A stretch of DNA of 64,000 nt from Botryotinia globosa (lineage: Eukaryota; Ascomycota; Leotiomycetes; Helotiales; Sclerotiniaceae), in the NCBI GenBank assembly GCA_014898425.1, contig RCSZ01000005.1, forward strand, positions 1,178,001 through 1,242,000. The letters are read 5' to 3'. The notes beneath the pieces are model-generated. The model searched no databases. It had not been told where the DNA came from and saw nothing but the letters and a program-made list of their open reading frames with translations. Both the position numbers and the translations under genes were made by a program. Of the stretch, positions 59,373 through 64,000 are shown piece after piece. The stretch's first letter is position 1. Each line of letters starts with the position of its first letter.

Positions 59373-62300
59373 ATGTCTGCAGATATATCTCTACGGCAGG
59401 TTATGGGTAATTATGATTCTCGATTGGCAGTCATCGACACAAAAGTTAAATAAAACTCAGGGACCCTGGAGAGTAGAAAGGGAGATTTCACGAAGTCTTT
59501 GAAAGGTAAATCCATTCGATCCAAGCCATGGACTTACTCGGCAGATTCACAGATGTTGACAGCGGGATATAGATCTCAATGACATGTTTTATCCCCATAA
59601 GGCTGCTAATATGTAAGTCGGACATTCGTTTGGTATCGAAGGCTTTGAGCTAACTTAGACATCAGCGGCCAGCACATCAATGGACAACTTCAAAACAAGA
59701 CATACGACAAATTGTTCGAGATCTTATTCGAAATTGTCATTGAGGAGAAACGAAAGTATTTAGGCAAGTCGAAAAGGCCAACAGTGAAAGTATCGGCCAC
59801 TAGGCTGGAACTATGTGCTAAGGCCATAAATTACATCGTGACTGCTGGAGTACACAGGTTCGAGAAAACGACTGTCAACGCTCTGATTGAGCATATACTT
59901 GATACGGTCCCGATATCAAATAAGGATTTCTGTCAGCCGATATTAAGTGACTATCTCAAAGCACTGGGCTGTTTGCTCGGGCAACCAGCAATTGTAGCAA
60001 GCCTCAAGAATCTTCGGGTCGAAATCATCGACCTTTCCATTATGGGTATCGAATTGTACCTCGGAGATACTGGTGAAGATCTATCACAGTCTGGCAATGG
60101 GGCTGGTCACCCATCACTGCCTAGGTCTTCCTCTGAGCTTAGAAGTATACCAAGGGTACAAAGTTCGGTATCTCAGCACAACGTAGAAGAACTTTGCCAA
60201 ATCCTCTTCTCGCTTCTCTATTCTACCAATAATCCTTCATTTCCAATTGCTGAGAGAGTGGCCGCCGTAATCATGCGCTTGCTACAGTACCATATTTCGA
60301 GTGTAAGCAAGCTACATCAGGTAGCATTTTCAGTCCTTAATATCGTTTTATCATGTTTCGGTGAAGATCACACCTCATTTTCGTTTTCAATTGGCCGAGA
60401 GTTACTTCCTTTGATATGTCGATTTTGGCAAGTTAAAGCACTGCACAAAGACGAAATGGTTAACTCTGTCCGAGATGAAATGCTGATTAGTTTGTACTAC
60501 ACTCATCTACACCTGGAGAGCAATATCATAAGCGATGAGGATGTCGAGCTGCATAGTGATTTGAATGATTTACTTGGCGCCTTGAGAGCAGATTACTTTC
60601 GGCGAACAGACAATGATCAGCTTCAATTGGACGATGTGGAGATTCTAAATTTGAATACCCGAAAGATCAACTGCGATCCTTTTCGTCTACATTGCTTCCG
60701 ACTGAAATCTCACAATAATCGCGCGGCCGAGCGTAATTGGGCAAACCTACTCGCTCTGGCCGTCGTAGAACGATTGGTGAGAGTCAAAGAGCACGTGCTT
60801 CAAGTGAAACCTAAATCAGGAGTTGACTTAGATAACCATCCACGAAAGCGTCAACGTATCTCGCAGTCGTCTGAAAGACTACTTGAACCCCTCAAATCCG
60901 GCGATCAGAAAGTACTATTGGCCGGTTTGCAATTGATACCATTCGTACTACAAAACTGCAAACTCTCAGCCTCTTCTATAGAAGAATTACTGGATCAACT
61001 GAGCAATTTTGCTTTGGACAAGCGTGGTAACATTGCATCATGGGCATTACTTGGTATAGCAAGGTCAGTCAGTGCCATGTTATCCTTAGACTTATTTTGA
61101 CTGACCACAAAATCACAGTTGTACTTATCAAGTACGTGCTGCAGACGGATCATCAATAGACTGGAAACAGCACTGGTATAATGGAGCTAAAGCGCTCACT
61201 TTTGCGGGAACGTGTCGTGCTGCAGCTCTAGCACTCCATACAATTCATGCCAAATGCCTCTTAGATTTTCGTGATATTGAAGACAGTGTGAACGCCATCA
61301 TCACCACGGCTGATATCAGTGGCCCGCCAGTCCTCTGTGACTCGTCGATTTTCCTGATTAATCACCTGTTGCAAGTTAAGGTTCATGAAGCTCCTGGCAC
61401 GAGCCTGGCTGCCTGCCAGCATGTGATCCGTTGGCTTTTCGGAAGATGGAATCCAGGTACGAATTCTGCTGTGTTTCATGGGGTCAGAGCTGACACATAT
61501 TAAGCTGACAGATTATTCATTGTTCAATACGGGAAACATTTACACCCTTTTAGCATCATTGCATTGATAAGAACGAGCCTTGGCCTACCGGGACTGTCTG
61601 ATGAGTCAAATAGTCGTCAAATAGGAGGCGCGCTGTTTCAAGCATGGCAACAACACTTAGATAATGAAAAGGTTCTTCGTTATCTCTTACTACTTGATGC
61701 CGATGAACCCGTCAATGCAGATTTTACCTGCCAACACTGTCCGAAGTCTACGGCTGATGATGATGTTATCTTTCGATTGGATAGTGCTCACTTTGGTTCT
61801 ACCCAAAGAATGATACTCGAGTTCTTGTCATCAAAGTGTAGCGAGCTTCTACTATCTTGGAGAGGCTTCAATACGGAACGATCGCAGGTTTCAACTGATA
61901 TGTATCGAGGCTCACTAAATACATGTATCGCGAGTCTCCATTTACTACCACATTTTGCCAACGCTAATTTAGAGCAATTATCCCTTCTAAGGGATGACCT
62001 GCGGGATTTGAGCGATGAGTTATTGGAATACCTCAGACGCTCAGATGCTAAAGACTTTTCCGCCACCAAAGAGTTTGTTCATACTATCTTGCAAACAATC
62101 CAACCCCATCTACCTCCTTGTGACACCGCTCAATTCAAGCATTTCGCAGAACACAATTCTCAACTGCTGCAGTTTCTATCCCTTATCTCGGGATATATCA
62201 AAAGTCGCCGTTTAGCTGAAGAGTCAATTCCAGAGCGTGATGATGATCCCATGGATATCGACGATGAAATTTCTAGCCAGAGAAGTAACTTGTCAACGGA

Positions 62301-64000
62301 AGCACAGAGATTGAACATTCCTAGGCGAGCTATGGCGCTGGAAATGAGTTCTTCGTCTTTTTATATAGATACAATAGGCCGACTGATGTTGACCGCCGAC
62401 CTGAACGAGTCTTCTGAAAGCTGTGTAGTATCAAATTCTTTTATTGAAGAGCTGGTCTCTATGAAGCATGAAGAACTACTCTCGTGTCGTCCACTTATGC
62501 GCAGTATGCTTGAGTCAGATCTCATTCTGAATGAGATAGATGCATATCGCATATTCGAGCGCGTGGGACAGATTCTTTCATCAGATGATTTCCTTGCCAG
62601 CGAAGTTGCCATGTGCGCATGCTTGGACGTAATGATAGGACTTTTGCCTTTCTGGTCAATGGAAGAGCAGAATTCTTTTGTGAATCACGCTAAGCAATTG
62701 TATGATTGGTTTATAATGCGGATCCGGCGAAACGCCGATTCCACAATCGTGCAGCTAGGCATTGTCAATCTGCTATTACAACTGTTGCGGGTAAATCAGA
62801 ACTATGGAAATGCCCCTTCCCAGCCCTCACCGCGTACAAGTCTATTGGAGCTCCTAGAGAAAGGCAATACTGCTACTAAATTCTTCATTGGCGATCAGAT
62901 TTCGACAATATTCGAACTCTTTACGCTGAAGGAGCATGACAAAATCTTTGTAGATGTGCTTGCACTTTTACCTTCTGCACCAGAACTGTGGGAAGGGATC
63001 GCGTTTCGACTTTACGTCCTGGCAAAACTAGCTTCCCGTTGGTCAACTCTTCTGCGAAGATGCATTTATCATATTTTCGAAATTCCGGGTAGAATTCCGG
63101 GTACTATTCGACATGCTACTCGGTGCTTGTTCGATGTTGCTTCTGCGCTCGCAGTAGACTGTCCGCAGGAGCTCTTCGCATTGTTTGCGCCTCAAATACT
63201 CTATACTTGGCTCGAGGCAGAGGCGATAGAGGACATACCATACCAAATCTTTGGCTTTGACACTCTCGGCAACTTATTGGCATCCGTTCAGGAAGAGGTT
63301 TCCGCTTTGATAATGATGCGGGGTGATGATGCTCAACTAGAACACCTTGCTGAATTGCTGAAGATTCCTGTTGTCAAACTGCTTGAGAAATGTTTTGCCA
63401 AAATCACGGCATACTGTATTGCTAACGAGATAAGCATATCACCTTCGAGTGGCAAGAAACATAAAGGTGAGCATCGGCTGAAAACCTGTCTCGGTGAGGA
63501 ATTGTACTTGGAATGCGTCAATCTGCATTTCACAGATATACTTGCAACCCTGTTTAATGTTATAGATCAAGAGCAATACGTGGAAAAGTCATTTGCCAAA
63601 GAGGAGAGCTTAGGATATGCCGCAAAAATTATGGGAGAGATCAAATCTCTGAGCTCGTCTGAGATGATCTTGCCTCCCAATCAGCAACCTGCATTCAAGG
63701 CAAAGTACCTCTTTCACGAAATCAAACTCTTGTGTAAGAGAACAGTGCATGAGGCAGGTGATCTATACACCCCAAGCTTAGTAGCTTTCATTTCTAGAAG
63801 ACTACTGAAGACTATTCACCCTGCACTTGGTTCGCTGCATGCTTGCTCGGTGTTGCGAAAGCTTCGTGTTCTTATCTCACTTGCCGGAAGCGCTGTAACT
63901 GAAGGTTATCCTCTGGAAATGCTTATAAGATCCATAAGGCCCTTTCTCAAGGATCCTGAATGTGCTGATGATGCTATTGGCATTCTGCAATATCTGCTGA
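59373..64000 (+). CDS. TEL1: Tel1/ATM-type PI3K-like checkpoint kinase, N-terminal ~1450 codons (runs off right edge)
   Basis: This is the ATM orthologue acting in DNA double-strand-break signalling and telomere maintenance. Exons seen: 59373-59406, 59461-59505, 59573-59612, 59666-61063, 61119-61456, 61505-64000 (open to the edge). The N-terminus MSADISLRQVMG...LESRKGDFTKSLK...DLNDMFY is of the Tel1 N-terminal (TAN-motif) type, followed by KLFEILFEIVIEEKRKYLGK and LSDYLKALGCLLGQP. A strongly Tel1-like block is YQVRAADGSSIDWKQHWY with VLCDSSIFLINHLL and HVIRWLFGRWNPADRL. The last exon is continuous alpha-solenoid. The catalytic kinase and FATC domains are beyond the window. The third intron ends at ATATAG and the fifth at TTAAG; other nearby acceptors give stops. 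Mec1/ATR is less likely because of the TAN-type start. Confidence 0.92.

Overview
The window is nuclear DNA from a filamentous ascomycete (Pezizomycotina). Genes are split by short introns (about 45-120 nt in most cases) with GTRWGY donors, TNAC branch sites and mostly YAG acceptors. The recognisable proteins are fungal orthologues: Snf4, Vac8, Imp1, Cul4, Nup192, Tel1, a fungal-type RhoGAP and a Kre9/Knh1-like GPI protein. The AT-rich, microsatellite-rich spacers would fit a leotiomycete, but that is only an impression and the species is not determined. Exon boundaries were worked out by hand from splice signals and reading-frame continuity.

Left part (1-15.4 kb): a partial membrane protein running off the left edge (-), a 1359-residue RhoGAP protein (-), the AMPK gamma subunit SNF4 (-), the armadillo protein VAC8 (+), the mitochondrial inner membrane protease IMP1 (-) and mitochondrial translation initiation factor 3 (+). 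IMP1 and IF3 share a 244 bp head-to-head promoter.

Middle part (15.4-47.1 kb): gene-poor and repeat-rich. Only six protein genes lie here: an unknown protein (18.9-20.2 kb, -), a MARVEL-like tetraspan protein (+), a 129-residue unknown protein (+), a Ser/Thr-rich GPI-anchored wall protein (-), a single-pass membrane protein (-) and, at the right border, an orphan protein (+). It also holds tRNA-Ser(AGA), an intron-bearing tRNA-Thr(AGT), at least two MITE-like inverted-repeat elements, a compound inverted/direct-repeat element, a GC-rich hairpin island and a remarkable density of long, nearly perfect simple repeats, such as (TTTA)~81, (CCTCTT)~51 and (ATT)~51.

Right part (47-64 kb): conserved housekeeping genes return: CUL4 (-), NUP192 (-) and the first ~1450 codons of TEL1 (+), which runs off the right edge before its kinase domain. 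NUP192 and TEL1 are divergent across 574 bp containing two SCB-like (CRCGAAA) sites. I see no secondary-metabolite cluster, no intact transposase gene, no CRISPR and no viral sequence. The most unusual material is the repeat landscape between 15.4 and 29.7 kb, not a new protein system.
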